The position numbers and the translations under genes were made by a program. The notes beneath the pieces were generated by a model. It was not told the origin of the DNA. It was given only the letters and a program-made list of their open reading frames with translations, and made no database searches. This document shows, one piece after another, positions 7,187 through 15,940 of a DNA stretch of 64,000 nt. This DNA comes from Actinomycetes bacterium (GTDB lineage Bacteria > Actinomycetota > Actinomycetes > Propionibacteriales > Nocardioidaceae). Location of the stretch: assembly GCA_023460975.1 (NCBI GenBank), contig JAEWOG010000076.1:1-64000 (forward strand), read 5' to 3'. The stretch's first letter is position 1. Each line of letters starts with the position of its first letter.

Positions 7187-9775
7187 ATGTTCGAGCGGTT
7201 CACCGACCGAGCCCGACGAGTGGTGGTGCTGGCCCAGGAAGAGGCCCGCATGCTCTCGCACAACTACATCGGCACCGAGCACATCCTGCTCGGCCTGATC
7301 CACGAGGGGGAGGGCGTCGCGGCCAAGGCCCTGGAGTCGCTCGACATCTCCCTGGAGGCCGTACGCGCCCAGGTCGAGGAGATCATCGGTCAGGGCCAGC
7401 AGGCCCCCTCGGGCCACATCCCCTTCACCCCGCGTGCCAAGAAGGTGCTCGAGCTGTCCCTGCGCGAGGCGCTGCAGCTCGGCCACTCCTACATCGGCAC
7501 CGAGCACATCCTGCTGGGCCTCATCCGCGAGGGCGAGGGCGTTGCCGCCCAGGTCCTCCAGAAGCTCGGCGCCGACCTCAACCGGGTGCGACAGCAGGTC
7601 ATCCAGCTGCTGAGCGGCTTCCAGGGCAAGGAAGCTGCCACCGCTGGTGCGCAGACGTCCGGCTCGGGCGGCGAGACCCCGAGCAGCTCGCTGGTGCTGG
7701 ACCAGTTCGGTCAGAACCTCACCCAGCAGGCACGTGAGGGCAAGCTCGACCCGGTCATCGGTCGCGAGCAGGAGATCGAGCGCGTCATGCAGATCCTGTC
7801 GCGCCGGACGAAGAACAACCCCGTCCTGATCGGTGAGCCCGGCGTCGGCAAGACCACGATCGTGGCGGGTCTGGCCCAGGACATCGTCAAGGGCAACGTG
7901 CCCGAGACGCTGAAGGACAAGCAGATCTACACCCTCGACCTGGGTGCGCTGGTGGCCGGTTCCCGCTACCGCGGTGACTTCGAGGAGCGCCTCAAGAAGG
8001 TGCTCAAGGAGATCCGCACGCGCGGCGACATCGTGCTGTTCATCGACGAGATCCACACCCTCGTGGGCGCGGGTGCCGCCGAGGGCGCCATCGACGCCGC
8101 CTCCATCCTCAAGCCGATGTTGGCCCGTGGCGAGCTCCAGACGATTGGTGCCACGACGCTCGACGAGTACCGCAAGCACCTCGAGAAGGACGCCGCGCTC
8201 GAGCGCCGCTTCCAGCCGATCCAGGTCGCGGAGCCCTCGATCGCGCACACCATCGAGATGCTCAAGGGCCTGCGCGACCGGTACGAGGCGCACCACCGTG
8301 TGACGATCACGGACGAGGCGCTCGTCTCGGCCGCCACGCTCGCCGATCGCTACATCTCCGACCGGTTCCTGCCGGACAAGGCCATCGACCTCATCGACGA
8401 GGCGGGCTCCCGCCTGCGCATCCGCCGCATGACGGCGCCCGCCGACCTGCGCGAGTACGACGACAAGATCGCCGACGTGCGTGCCCGCAAGGAGGCCGCC
8501 ATCGACGGCCAGGACTTCGAGGCGGCCGCGCGCCTGCGCGACGAGGAGAAGCAGCTCACCCTCAAGAAGAACGAGCGCGAGAACCAGTGGCGTACGGGTG
8601 ACCTCGACGAGATCGCCGAGGTCGACGAGGAGCTGATCGCCGAGGTGCTCGCCGTGGCGACCGGCATCCCGATCGTCAAGCTGTCGGAGGAGGAGTCGAC
8701 CCGACTGCTCAAGATGGAGGACGAGCTCCACAAGCGCGTCATCGGCCAGGAGGAGGCCGTCAAGGCGCTCTCCCGGGCGATCCGTCGTACGCGTGCGGGC
8801 CTCAAGGACCCCAAGCGCCCCGGTGGCTCGTTCATCTTCGCCGGCCCCTCGGGCGTCGGAAAGACGTGGCTGTCCAAGACGCTGGCGGAGTTCCTCTTCG
8901 GCGACGAGGACGCGCTGATCCAGCTCGACATGAGCGAGTTCAGCGAGAAGCACACCGTGTCGCGCCTGTTCGGCTCGCCCCCCGGCTACGTCGGGTACGA
9001 AGAGGGCGGCCAGCTCACCGAGAAGGTGCGCCGCAAGCCGTTCTCCGTGGTCCTCTTCGACGAGGTCGAGAAGGCGCACCCCGACATCTTCAACAGCCTG
9101 TTGCAGATCCTGGAGGAAGGTCGCCTGACCGACTCCCAGGGCCGGGTGGTCGACTTCAAGAACACCGTCATCATCATGACCACCAACCTCGGCTCGCGTG
9201 ACATCGCCAAGGGCGTCAGCCTGGGCTTCGGCAACGCCTCCGACGCGCAGACCACTTACGACCGGATGAAGACGAAGGTCTCCGAAGAGCTCAAGCAGCA
9301 CTTCCGGCCCGAGTTCCTCAACCGTGTCGACGAGGTCATCGTGTTCCCGCCGCTCACCCAGGAGCAGATCATCTCCATGGTGGACAACATGATCGCCTCG
9401 GTCGACAAGCGTCTCGAGGACCGCGACATGTCGCTGGAGCTCACCGAGGCAGCCAAGAACCTGCTCGCCGAGCGGGGCTTCGACCCGGTCCTGGGCGCTC
9501 GCCCGCTGCGTCGTACGGTCCAGCGTGAGATCGAGGACGTCCTCGCCGAGAAGATGCTCTTCGGCGAGATCGGCCCCGGCCAGATCGTGCTCGTGGACGT
9601 CGAGGGCTCCGGTCCCGCAGCGAGCTTCACATTCGCCGGTCAGAAGAACTCGAAGGTGCCCGACCTGCCCCCGCTGGAGACGGTGGAGGCTCCGGCCGCG
9701 GAGACCCCGCCGGCCGAGGGCCCCGACGACTCCGCCGGCCCGGTGGACGTCCCCCGCGCCTCCGGCGACGAGTGA
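7187..9775 (+). CDS. clpC: ATP-dependent Clp protease ATP-binding subunit ClpC
   Basis: 862 aa, full length. This is an AAA+ unfoldase that feeds substrates to ClpP1P2. Domains in order: two Clp_N repeats (residues 1-145, each with SYIGTEHILLGLIREGEGVA or a close variant), AAA module 1 with Walker A GEPGVGKTTIV (about 216) and Walker B LFIDEIH, a UVR/middle region (about 425-460, FEAAARLRDEEKQL), AAA module 2 with GPSGVGKTWL (about 553) and VVLFDEVEKAHPD, the ClpP-binding VIFxGF-type loop region, and an acidic Pro-rich tail. GAGGAG 7 bases before the ATG fixes the start. No ctsR/mcsAB genes lie nearby, as expected where ClgR replaces CtsR. Confidence 0.98.
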   Translation: MFERFTDRARRVVVLAQEEARMLSHNYIGTEHILLGLIHEGEGVAAKALESLDISLEAVRAQVEEIIGQGQQAPSGHIPFTPRAKKVLELSLREALQLGHSYIGTEHILLGLIREGEGVAAQVLQKLGADLNRVRQQVIQLLSGFQGKEAATAGAQTSGSGGETPSSSLVLDQFGQNLTQQAREGKLDPVIGREQEIERVMQILSRRTKNNPVLIGEPGVGKTTIVAGLAQDIVKGNVPETLKDKQIYTLDLGALVAGSRYRGDFEERLKKVLKEIRTRGDIVLFIDEIHTLVGAGAAEGAIDAASILKPMLARGELQTIGATTLDEYRKHLEKDAALERRFQPIQVAEPSIAHTIEMLKGLRDRYEAHHRVTITDEALVSAATLADRYISDRFLPDKAIDLIDEAGSRLRIRRMTAPADLREYDDKIADVRARKEAAIDGQDFEAAARLRDEEKQLTLKKNERENQWRTGDLDEIAEVDEELIAEVLAVATGIPIVKLSEEESTRLLKMEDELHKRVIGQEEAVKALSRAIRRTRAGLKDPKRPGGSFIFAGPSGVGKTWLSKTLAEFLFGDEDALIQLDMSEFSEKHTVSRLFGSPPGYVGYEEGGQLTEKVRRKPFSVVLFDEVEKAHPDIFNSLLQILEEGRLTDSQGRVVDFKNTVIIMTTNLGSRDIAKGVSLGFGNASDAQTTYDRMKTKVSEELKQHFRPEFLNRVDEVIVFPPLTQEQIISMVDNMIASVDKRLEDRDMSLELTEAAKNLLAERGFDPVLGARPLRRTVQREIEDVLAEKMLFGEIGPGQIVLVDVEGSGPAASFTFAGQKNSKVPDLPPLETVEAPAAETPPAEGPDDSAGPVDVPRASGDE

Positions 9776-9801
9776 TCTGACTCAGACCGTCACGGTCCAC
9801 G

Positions 9802-9831
9802 ACGGCCCGGCTGCTTCGGCAGCCGGGCCGT
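9802..9831 (+). terminator. clpC terminator
   Basis: A perfect 13-bp stem (9802-9814 with 9819-9831) is closed by a stable TTCG tetraloop, 24 bases after the clpC stop. Confidence 0.92.
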
Positions 9832-9937
9832 CTGTCATGTGTCGTGCACACGAGGCTGCCGCAACCTTGAGCGGGTGTGGTTGCGTCCCAACGGGGTAGG
9901 AGGCACTCAACGACTCTCGAGGGGACGTGAGCACGAC

Positions 9938-11554
9938 ATGCGAGCAACGGCGAGGATTGCGGCACTGGTGACGGTGACTGCTCTGGTGGGTGTGGGGCTG
10001 CCGGCGGCCACGGCGCAGGAGGACAGCCGGGCCAAGGCCAAGGGCTGGCAGGTGGGGACGTTGGCCAGCGGCGCCGACGTCCACGCCTTGGGGGGACGGC
10101 GGGAGTTCGTCCACACCGACAGCCAGGACGGTTTCCGCTACTTCTTCACCCAGGGCGGATCACTGCGTACGGCTCAGGCGGGCACCTCGCTGCGGTCTCA
10201 GACGCTGTCCGAGGGTGCGGTGGGCGGTGTGGCCACCGACGACCACGTCGTCGCCTGGTACGACGGCGGCGCCGACGCCGTGCGGGTCAAGGCGTGGGCC
10301 ATCGAGGGGGGACAGGGGACCGCAGCCACGATCGAGGGCGAGACCGTCGCAGTGCCCGGCAGCGATCAGGCCTCGGGCGAGAGTCGTGTTGCGTTCGACG
10401 CCACGTCCGAGGTGGGCCTGCTCGCCTACTCGCGCTCCGGGGCGGGCGGCACGGAGGTGGTGGCGCACACGACCTCCACCCCGAGCCTCATCCCCGCGGC
10501 GACGGCGTTCGGGACCGCCACCGTCGTCAGCGCGGCCGAACCCGGCGCGCTGAGTGACGTGGTCGTGGCGGCGCCGGCCGCGGGCCCGGTCGTGGTCACC
10601 CGCCGCACCCTGCCCGCGGGGGCCGCCGAGGTGACGGTCCGTGCCGCCACGACTGCCGGCGGTGTGGCGACCTGGGGGACCCCAGCCACGGTGTGTGAGG
10701 CCGCGGCGGGGGACGTGGCGGCATGTTCCGACCCGAAGGTCGCCATCGACGGTGCAGGCAACGCCCACGTCTTCTTCCGTACGGCGGCTGGCCTCTCGAG
10801 CGTCCAGGTGAGCGGGGCCCAGGTGGGAGCGGCCGCAGTCCTCGCCCCGCTGCCCGAGCACTACGCCGTCGCGGGTGCGATGTCGTCCGCCTCGCCCCTC
10901 ACGCTCGCCTCGTACGCCGGGGGGACCACGACCGTTCAGGCGCTCACCGCGGGGGGCGCCACCAGCACCGTCCCGACGGGGCAGGTCACGGCGCTCGACC
11001 TGGCTCACACGACGCGCGGCCCGGTGCTCGCGTGGGCGACGGCGACCGACGTACGGGCGGCAACCGCGGCCAAGGGGCGCTGGACGACGAGGACGGTCTC
11101 GGCTCAACCGGGAGTGGACGAGATCGGCGTGACGGGTGGCCGATCGGGGTCGGTGTGGTTCGCCGGCCCGACGTCGGCTGGGCGCACCGCGTCGTACGCA
11201 GAGATGGATATGAAGGGGCCGCTGTCGATCTTCGAGGGACTGGTGCGCGCCAAGCGCAAGGGGCGCGTCAGCTACAGCTACACCGTCGAGGACAACTGGG
11301 GTGTGGCGCGCTCGGTGATCCAGGTGCGCAAGGGCGCCTCCAAGCAGTCGCTGGGGCCGTGGCGCAAGGTCGCTGTCGTCAAGCACCGCGGCGCCACCGC
11401 CAAGCGGGTCAAGCGCGTGCTGCGGACCAAGCGGGGGGTCGTGTACTGCGTGCGCGCCAAGGGCATTGACCGGCAGGGCAACGTGGGTCGCTGGAGTCGC
11501 CGCAGCGGCGACGACTCCGGGATGTTCGTCAGTGTCTGCATCCGAGGCAAGTGA
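9938..11554 (+). CDS. Secreted protein of unknown function
   Basis: 538 aa. The N-terminus MRATARIAALVTVTALVGVG ending at PAATAQ is a Sec signal peptide (cleavage near residue 24). The mature part is Ala/Gly/Thr-rich with repeated beta-strand-like segments, suggesting a propeller or Ig-like extracellular domain, including WAIEGGQG and DPKVAIDGAGNAHVFFRTAAG, an Asp-box-like strand. The last 110 residues are basic (KRKGRVSYSYTVEDNWG, VYCVRAKGIDRQGNVG) and end with two Cys that may pair, a fibronectin-like fold often seen in actinobacterial exported proteins. I chose the ATG at 9938, with GAGGGGA (9919-9925) upstream; longer reading to 9839 has no signal-peptide logic. Function is not recognised. 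Confidence 0.75.
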   Translation: MRATARIAALVTVTALVGVGLPAATAQEDSRAKAKGWQVGTLASGADVHALGGRREFVHTDSQDGFRYFFTQGGSLRTAQAGTSLRSQTLSEGAVGGVATDDHVVAWYDGGADAVRVKAWAIEGGQGTAATIEGETVAVPGSDQASGESRVAFDATSEVGLLAYSRSGAGGTEVVAHTTSTPSLIPAATAFGTATVVSAAEPGALSDVVVAAPAAGPVVVTRRTLPAGAAEVTVRAATTAGGVATWGTPATVCEAAAGDVAACSDPKVAIDGAGNAHVFFRTAAGLSSVQVSGAQVGAAAVLAPLPEHYAVAGAMSSASPLTLASYAGGTTTVQALTAGGATSTVPTGQVTALDLAHTTRGPVLAWATATDVRAATAAKGRWTTRTVSAQPGVDEIGVTGGRSGSVWFAGPTSAGRTASYAEMDMKGPLSIFEGLVRAKRKGRVSYSYTVEDNWGVARSVIQVRKGASKQSLGPWRKVAVVKHRGATAKRVKRVLRTKRGVVYCVRAKGIDRQGNVGRWSRRSGDDSGMFVSVCIRGK

Positions 11555-11556
11555 CC

Positions 11557-12423
11557 TCAGGGCAGGCTGAATCGATCCTCGCCCACGCTCGCCACGAGGC
11601 CGTCCGCCACGAGTGAGGCCAAGCAGCGCTCCCATTGGGCCCGTTCGGGCCAGACCTCGGCCAACCGCTCGCGCGCCACGGAGGCGTGGTGCTCGCGCAG
11701 CACCGCCATGATCCGGCCTCGGCACTGACGGTCGGTGCCCGCCCACGCCTGCCCGCGGCGGGGCGGGCCGTCGTAGGCGGGTTTCCCGGCGGCCAGCCAC
11801 GCGCAGGAGTCCGCGATGGGGCATGCGTCGCAGCGCGGGTCGCGCGCCGTGCACACGAGGGCGCCCAGTTCCATCACGGCCACCGCCCAGGTCGCCGCGG
11901 TGGCGGCGTCGTCAGGCAGCAGGTCGGTCGCGAGGTCGCGTTCGGCACGGGTGGGCGAGGTGGTGGGGAACTCCACGCCCCCCACGGCCCGGGCGAAGAC
12001 CCGCCGTACGTTGGTGTCGAGCACCACGTGGCGTTGGCCGAACGCGAACGACGCGATCGCGGCGGCGGTGTAGTCGCCCACGCCGGGCAGCGCCAACAGC
12101 GCCGCGTGGTCGCTGGGCACCTCGCCGCCGTGGTCGTCCCGGATCGCCGTGGCCGCCGCATGCAAACGCAGCGCACGGCGCGGGTAGCCCAGGCGGCCCC
12201 ACATGCGTACGGCCTCACCCGTCGACTCCGCGGCCAGGTCGCTCGGTGTCGGCCAGCGGTCCAACCACGCAGCGTGGACGGGCAGCACCCGCGCCACGGG
12301 CGTCTGCTGGAGCATGAACTCGCTCACCATCACCGACCACGGCGTCGCGGACGTCGTACGCCACGGCAGGTCCCGGGCGGCCTCGTCGTACCAGTCCAGG
12401 ACCGGGGTGTGCAGGTGGCTCAT
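11557..12423 (-). CDS. mutY: A/G-specific adenine glycosylase
   Basis: 288 aa. It excises adenine mispaired with 8-oxoguanine. Sequence support: LDWYDEAARDLPWR at the N-terminus, the catalytic-Glu helix FMLQQTPVARV, the helix-hairpin-helix LPGVGDYTAAAIASFAFG, the catalytic Asp block VLDTNVRRVFAR, and a complete [4Fe-4S] cluster motif C-x6-C-x2-C-x5-C in CTARDPRCDACPIADSC. The C-terminal Nudix-like 8-oxoG reader of E. coli MutY is missing, replaced by a short winged-helix-like tail, as in other actinobacteria. It is divergent from the gene at 12504. ATCGTA (12432-12437), read on the minus strand as TACGAT, lies 8 bases upstream of the ATG. Confidence 0.95.
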   Translation of the reverse strand: MSHLHTPVLDWYDEAARDLPWRTTSATPWSVMVSEFMLQQTPVARVLPVHAAWLDRWPTPSDLAAESTGEAVRMWGRLGYPRRALRLHAAATAIRDDHGGEVPSDHAALLALPGVGDYTAAAIASFAFGQRHVVLDTNVRRVFARAVGGVEFPTTSPTRAERDLATDLLPDDAATAATWAVAVMELGALVCTARDPRCDACPIADSCAWLAAGKPAYDGPPRRGQAWAGTDRQCRGRIMAVLREHHASVARERLAEVWPERAQWERCLASLVADGLVASVGEDRFSLP

Positions 12424-12491
12424 CGCGGCCGATCGTACGCGGGGTTGACGCCCGCTCGGTGTGGCACCACCGCGCGGCGCGAGTGCCTGCC

Positions 12492-12497
12492 TAGGGT
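12492..12497 (+). promoter_or_regulatory. -10 element, leaderless start
   Basis: TAGGGT ends 6 bases before the ATG at 12504 and no ribosome-binding site is present, so transcription probably starts at or next to the start codon. Confidence 0.55.
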
Positions 12498-12503
12498 GTC
12501 GCC

Positions 12504-13289
12504 ATGGCTTCCCCGCTGCGTCCGAAGGGACCGCTGCCTCCGCGCGTGTACTGGGTCCGTCGTGCGCTGGTGCTGGGAGTGCCGATCGTGCTGGTGGGCG
12601 TGCTCGCGCAGGTCCTCTCCGGCGACGCGGATCCCTCCGCGCGGACCGCCGAGGGCACGGTGCAGCTCGCCTCAGAAGGCCAGTCGGGTCCGCAGCCCAC
12701 CTCCGAGGTGGTCGGCCCGACGGCGCCAGCGGGCAAGAAGGGCAAGAAGAAGAACAAGCCGAGCCCTCCGCCGACCCCGGTGCTCGCCGAGCCGACGGGT
12801 CCGTGCGAGGTGTCGGACGTGCGGATCACCCCGAGCGTCCCGAACCCGATCACGGCCGACGGGTTGCAGATCGATTTCGCCGTCACTAGTGTCACCAGCC
12901 CGGCGTGCACCTGGTCGTTCACGCCCGAGACTGTCTCGATCGCGATCACCTCGGGCAGCGACGACATCTGGTTCAGCCGCCACTGCAGTGCGCTGGTGCC
13001 GACCAGCGAGGTCGTCGCGCGCCCCGAGACGCCCGGTGTCGTCTCCATGATGTGGAACCTGCGCCGCTCGGATGAGGAGTGCTCGCGCAACACCGAGTGG
13101 GTCCGGCTGGGCTACTACCACGTGTCTGCGTCGCCGCTGGGTGGCGAACCCACGAGCGTGCAGTTCCAGCTCACGCGCCCGCCCGCCGAGGTCGTGACCA
13201 AGACGGTGACGCCCACGCCCACGCCGACCAAGGGCAAGAAGCACCGCCAGGGCGATGACGGCGCGGGCGTCGACGAGCCCGACGCCTGA
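12504..13289 (+). CDS. Membrane-anchored protein of unknown function
   Basis: 261 aa. A short cytoplasmic N-terminus (PLRPKGPLPPRVYWVRR) leads into one transmembrane segment (ALVLGVPIVLVGVLAQVLSG, about residues 22-41), then a Lys/Pro-rich linker (GKKGKKKNKPSPPP) and an extracellular domain of about 120 residues with three Cys (PCEVSDVRI, PACTWSF, HCSALVP, then EECSRN), probably disulfide-bonded and Ig-like, followed by a Thr/Pro/Lys tail. Its topology resembles small exported actinobacterial proteins; no function is known to me. Its TGA abuts the disA stop directly (TGATCA), so the two convergent genes have no intergenic space. Confidence 0.75.
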   Translation: MASPLRPKGPLPPRVYWVRRALVLGVPIVLVGVLAQVLSGDADPSARTAEGTVQLASEGQSGPQPTSEVVGPTAPAGKKGKKKNKPSPPPTPVLAEPTGPCEVSDVRITPSVPNPITADGLQIDFAVTSVTSPACTWSFTPETVSIAITSGSDDIWFSRHCSALVPTSEVVARPETPGVVSMMWNLRRSDEECSRNTEWVRLGYYHVSASPLGGEPTSVQFQLTRPPAEVVTKTVTPTPTPTKGKKHRQGDDGAGVDEPDA

Positions 13290-14375
13290 TCAGATGTAGC
13301 GCTCGGTGATGCTCGACTCGGCGAGGCGGGACAGCCCCTCCCGCACGCTCCGGGCGCGCAGCTCGCCGACGCCGTCGACTGCCTGGAGGTCGTCGATGCT
13401 TGCCGACAGCAACTGCTGGAGCCCGCCGAAGTGCTCGACCAGCCTCTCCACCACGGTGGTGGGCAGGCGAGGAACCTTGGCCAGGAGGCGGTAGCCGCGC
13501 GGAGCGACCGCACCGTCGAGGAGTTCGCCGGTGCCGAGGCCGATCGCCCGGGCGACTGAGGCCGGGTCGACCAGGTCGGTGGAGCTCAACGACTCGAGGC
13601 CCGCCAGCAGCGACTCGAGGTTGGCGCCCTTGCCCTTCTTCGGGGTCGGGAGGTAGTCGCGCACCACCAGCTCACGCTCGGCGTCGACGCCGGTGACGAG
13701 CTCTTCGAGCTGAAGCGACAGTAGGCGGCCGTCCGTGCCGAGCTCGAGGACGTAGTCCTCGATCTCGCGGGCGATGCGCGTGACCATCTCGAGGCGCTGT
13801 GCGACCACCGCGACGTCGCGGACGGTCACGAGGTCCTCGATCTCGAGCGCCGAGAGCGTCGCGGAGACCTCGTCGAGGCGCAGCTTGTAGCGCTCGAGGG
13901 TCGCCAACGCCTGGTTGGCGCGCGAGAGGATCTGGCCCGAGTCCTCGAGCACGTGGCGAATCTCGCCGACGTAGGCGGCGATGATCTGCATCGACTGGGA
14001 CACCGAGATCACGGGGAAGCCGGTCTGCCGCGCGACGCGGTCCGCCGTACGGTGTCGGGTCCCGGTCTCGTCGGAGTGGATCGTGTGGTCAGGCATCAGG
14101 TGGACGGCCGCGCGGTGGATGCGCGTCGCGTCCTTGTCGAGGATGATGCCGCCGTCCATCTTGGCGAGCTCGCGCAGGCCAGTGGCGGTGAACGGAACGT
14201 CCAGGCTGAACCCGCCGGTGGAGATCGACTCCACGGTCTTGTCGACCCCGAGAACGATCAGCGCGCCCGTGCGGCCTCGCAGGATCCGCTCCAGGCCGTC
14301 GCGCAGTGCGGTGCCGGGGGCGATGGTGGCCAGCGTGGCGCGCAGCCGCAGCTGGTCATCGGGCCGTTCTGCCAC
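13290..14375 (-). CDS. disA: DNA integrity scanning protein DisA, diadenylate cyclase
   Basis: 361 aa. It scans DNA and makes cyclic di-AMP from two ATP; activity falls at branched DNA such as stalled forks. The DAC domain (residues about 10-145) shows LIVLG, DGGIILD (74-80; canonical members have DGA at the first three positions) and GTRHRTADRVARQTG (105-119) with the RHR-T motif. A helical spine and a C-terminal helix-hairpin-helix DNA-binding domain follow (LPTTVVERLVEHFGGLQQLL, then VDGVGELRARSVREGL). The start is a GTG at 14375. It lies 89 bases downstream of radA, the conserved radA-disA order; RadA is known to modulate DisA in Bacillus. Confidence 0.97.
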   Translation of the reverse strand: MAERPDDQLRLRATLATIAPGTALRDGLERILRGRTGALIVLGVDKTVESISTGGFSLDVPFTATGLRELAKMDGGIILDKDATRIHRAAVHLMPDHTIHSDETGTRHRTADRVARQTGFPVISVSQSMQIIAAYVGEIRHVLEDSGQILSRANQALATLERYKLRLDEVSATLSALEIEDLVTVRDVAVVAQRLEMVTRIAREIEDYVLELGTDGRLLSLQLEELVTGVDAERELVVRDYLPTPKKGKGANLESLLAGLESLSSTDLVDPASVARAIGLGTGELLDGAVAPRGYRLLAKVPRLPTTVVERLVEHFGGLQQLLSASIDDLQAVDGVGELRARSVREGLSRLAESSITERYI

Positions 14376-14464
14376 GTGGTGTGCTCCCCGTCTGTCGCTC
14401 GTACGTGGTTGCGTACGCGGTCGCGCTCAGTGTAAGCGAAATCGCTCCCGCGGGGTCGCCATCA

Positions 14465-15874
14465 TCACGCCAGAAGGTTGAGGGTCAACAAGGCGGACCA
14501 CACGTCGGGAACCTCGATGACCTCCATCCCGCCGACCATGCGAGCGCCGGTGTCGCGGCTGTGATGGGGCGCCCGCTCGCGGGGCACGACCGCCACCTCG
14601 AAGCCGAGCCGGGCAGCCTCGGCGACGCGCTGCGGCAGGTCGCGGACCCGACGCAGCTCGCCCGCCAGACCGATCTCACCGACTGCGATCACGCCGCGCG
14701 GTGCGGCGACGCCCAGATGAGCGCTGGCGACCGACACGGCCAGGGCCAGGTCGGCGGCGGGGTCGACGACGCGGGCGCCACCGACGGTGGCGGCGAAGAC
14801 GTCGGATGCAGACATGGGCATCTTGCAGTGCTGGGCGAGGACGGCCAGCACCATGGCGACGCGCGAGGAGTCGACACCGGAGACGGTCCGGCGGGGCCGC
14901 TCGAGCGGGGAGGGGGTGACGAGTGCCTGCACCTCGGCGAGCATCGGTCGACGCCCTTCCATCGTCACCGCGACGCAGGTGCCGGGGACGGCCTGCTCGT
15001 GGTGGGCGACGAACAGGCCCGTGGGGTCGGTCACGGCCTCGATGCCCTCGGCCGAGAGGTCGAAGCAGCCCACCTCGTCGACGGGCCCGAACCGGTTCTT
15101 CATCGCGCGCACCATGCGAAAGCGCGAGTTGCGGTCGCCCTCGAAGTGCAGCACCACGTCGACGAGGTGCTCCAGCACTCGCGGGCCGGCGATGGAGCCG
15201 TCCTTGGTGACGTGCCCGACGATCACCGTGGTGATGTTGCGCGTCTTGGCCACGCGGATGAGTGCCGCAGCGACCTCCTTGACCTGGGAGACCCCGCCCG
15301 GGACTCCCTCGAGGCCCGCGGCCCCGATGGTTTGGATCGAGTCGACGACCAGAAGGCTGGGGCGGACCTGCTCGATGTGCGTGAGGACCGCTCCCAGATC
15401 GGTCTCCGCGGCGAGGTAGAGCTCGTCGTGCACCCCGCCGGTGCGATCGGCGCGCAGCCGCACCTGGGAGGCCGACTCCTCGCCGGTGACGTACAGCGTG
15501 CGGGTCGTCGAGCGCGCGGTCTGGGCGGCGACCTCGAGCAGTAAAGTCGACTTGCCGACACCGGGCTCCCCGGCGAGCAGGATCGCGGCGCCGGGGACGA
15601 GCCCGCCGCCCAGCACCCGGTCGAGCTCGGGGACGCCGCTGGCGCGGGCGATGGACTCGGTCACCGAGACCTGCCCGATGGGAACCGCAGGTGCAGCCAC
15701 GGGAGTCGCGCTGGCGCGCGCGGGGGTCGAGGCTGCCTCGCTCACCGATCCCCATGCCTGGCACTCGCCGCAGCGCCCCACCCACTTGCCGGTCTCCCAG
15801 CCGCACTCCGAACAGCGGTAGGTGGCTCGGACCTTCGCCTGCTTGCTCATGGCAGGAACCGTAGGTGAGGGCAC
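14465..15874 (-). CDS. radA: DNA repair protein RadA (Sms)
   Basis: A RecA-like branch-migration helicase for recombination intermediates. The N-terminal C4 zinc finger is YRCSECGWETGKWVGRCGEC; then Walker A GEPGVGKSTLLLEVA, Walker B LLVVDSIQT, the RadA-specific KNRFGPVDEVGCF, and a C-terminal Lon-protease-like domain (GGARVVDPAADLALAVSVAS). Start choice: GAGAGGGAG (read on the minus strand, 15888-15880) is 5 bases before a GTG at 15874, giving 469 aa. The in-frame GTG at 15880 overlaps that site, and the ATG at 15850 (461 aa, MSKQAKVRATYRC, closer to family length) lacks a ribosome site. It lies upstream of disA on the same strand. Confidence 0.96.
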   Translation of the reverse strand: MPSPTVPAMSKQAKVRATYRCSECGWETGKWVGRCGECQAWGSVSEAASTPARASATPVAAPAVPIGQVSVTESIARASGVPELDRVLGGGLVPGAAILLAGEPGVGKSTLLLEVAAQTARSTTRTLYVTGEESASQVRLRADRTGGVHDELYLAAETDLGAVLTHIEQVRPSLLVVDSIQTIGAAGLEGVPGGVSQVKEVAAALIRVAKTRNITTVIVGHVTKDGSIAGPRVLEHLVDVVLHFEGDRNSRFRMVRAMKNRFGPVDEVGCFDLSAEGIEAVTDPTGLFVAHHEQAVPGTCVAVTMEGRRPMLAEVQALVTPSPLERPRRTVSGVDSSRVAMVLAVLAQHCKMPMSASDVFAATVGGARVVDPAADLALAVSVASAHLGVAAPRGVIAVGEIGLAGELRRVRDLPQRVAEAARLGFEVAVVPRERAPHHSRDTGARMVGGMEVIEVPDVWSALLTLNLLA

Positions 15875-15940
15875 TGACACTCCCTCTCGGCGGGCACCGG
15901 GCCCGGCGCGGGAGAGGGCCAGAAGGCGGAACCAGGCAGG

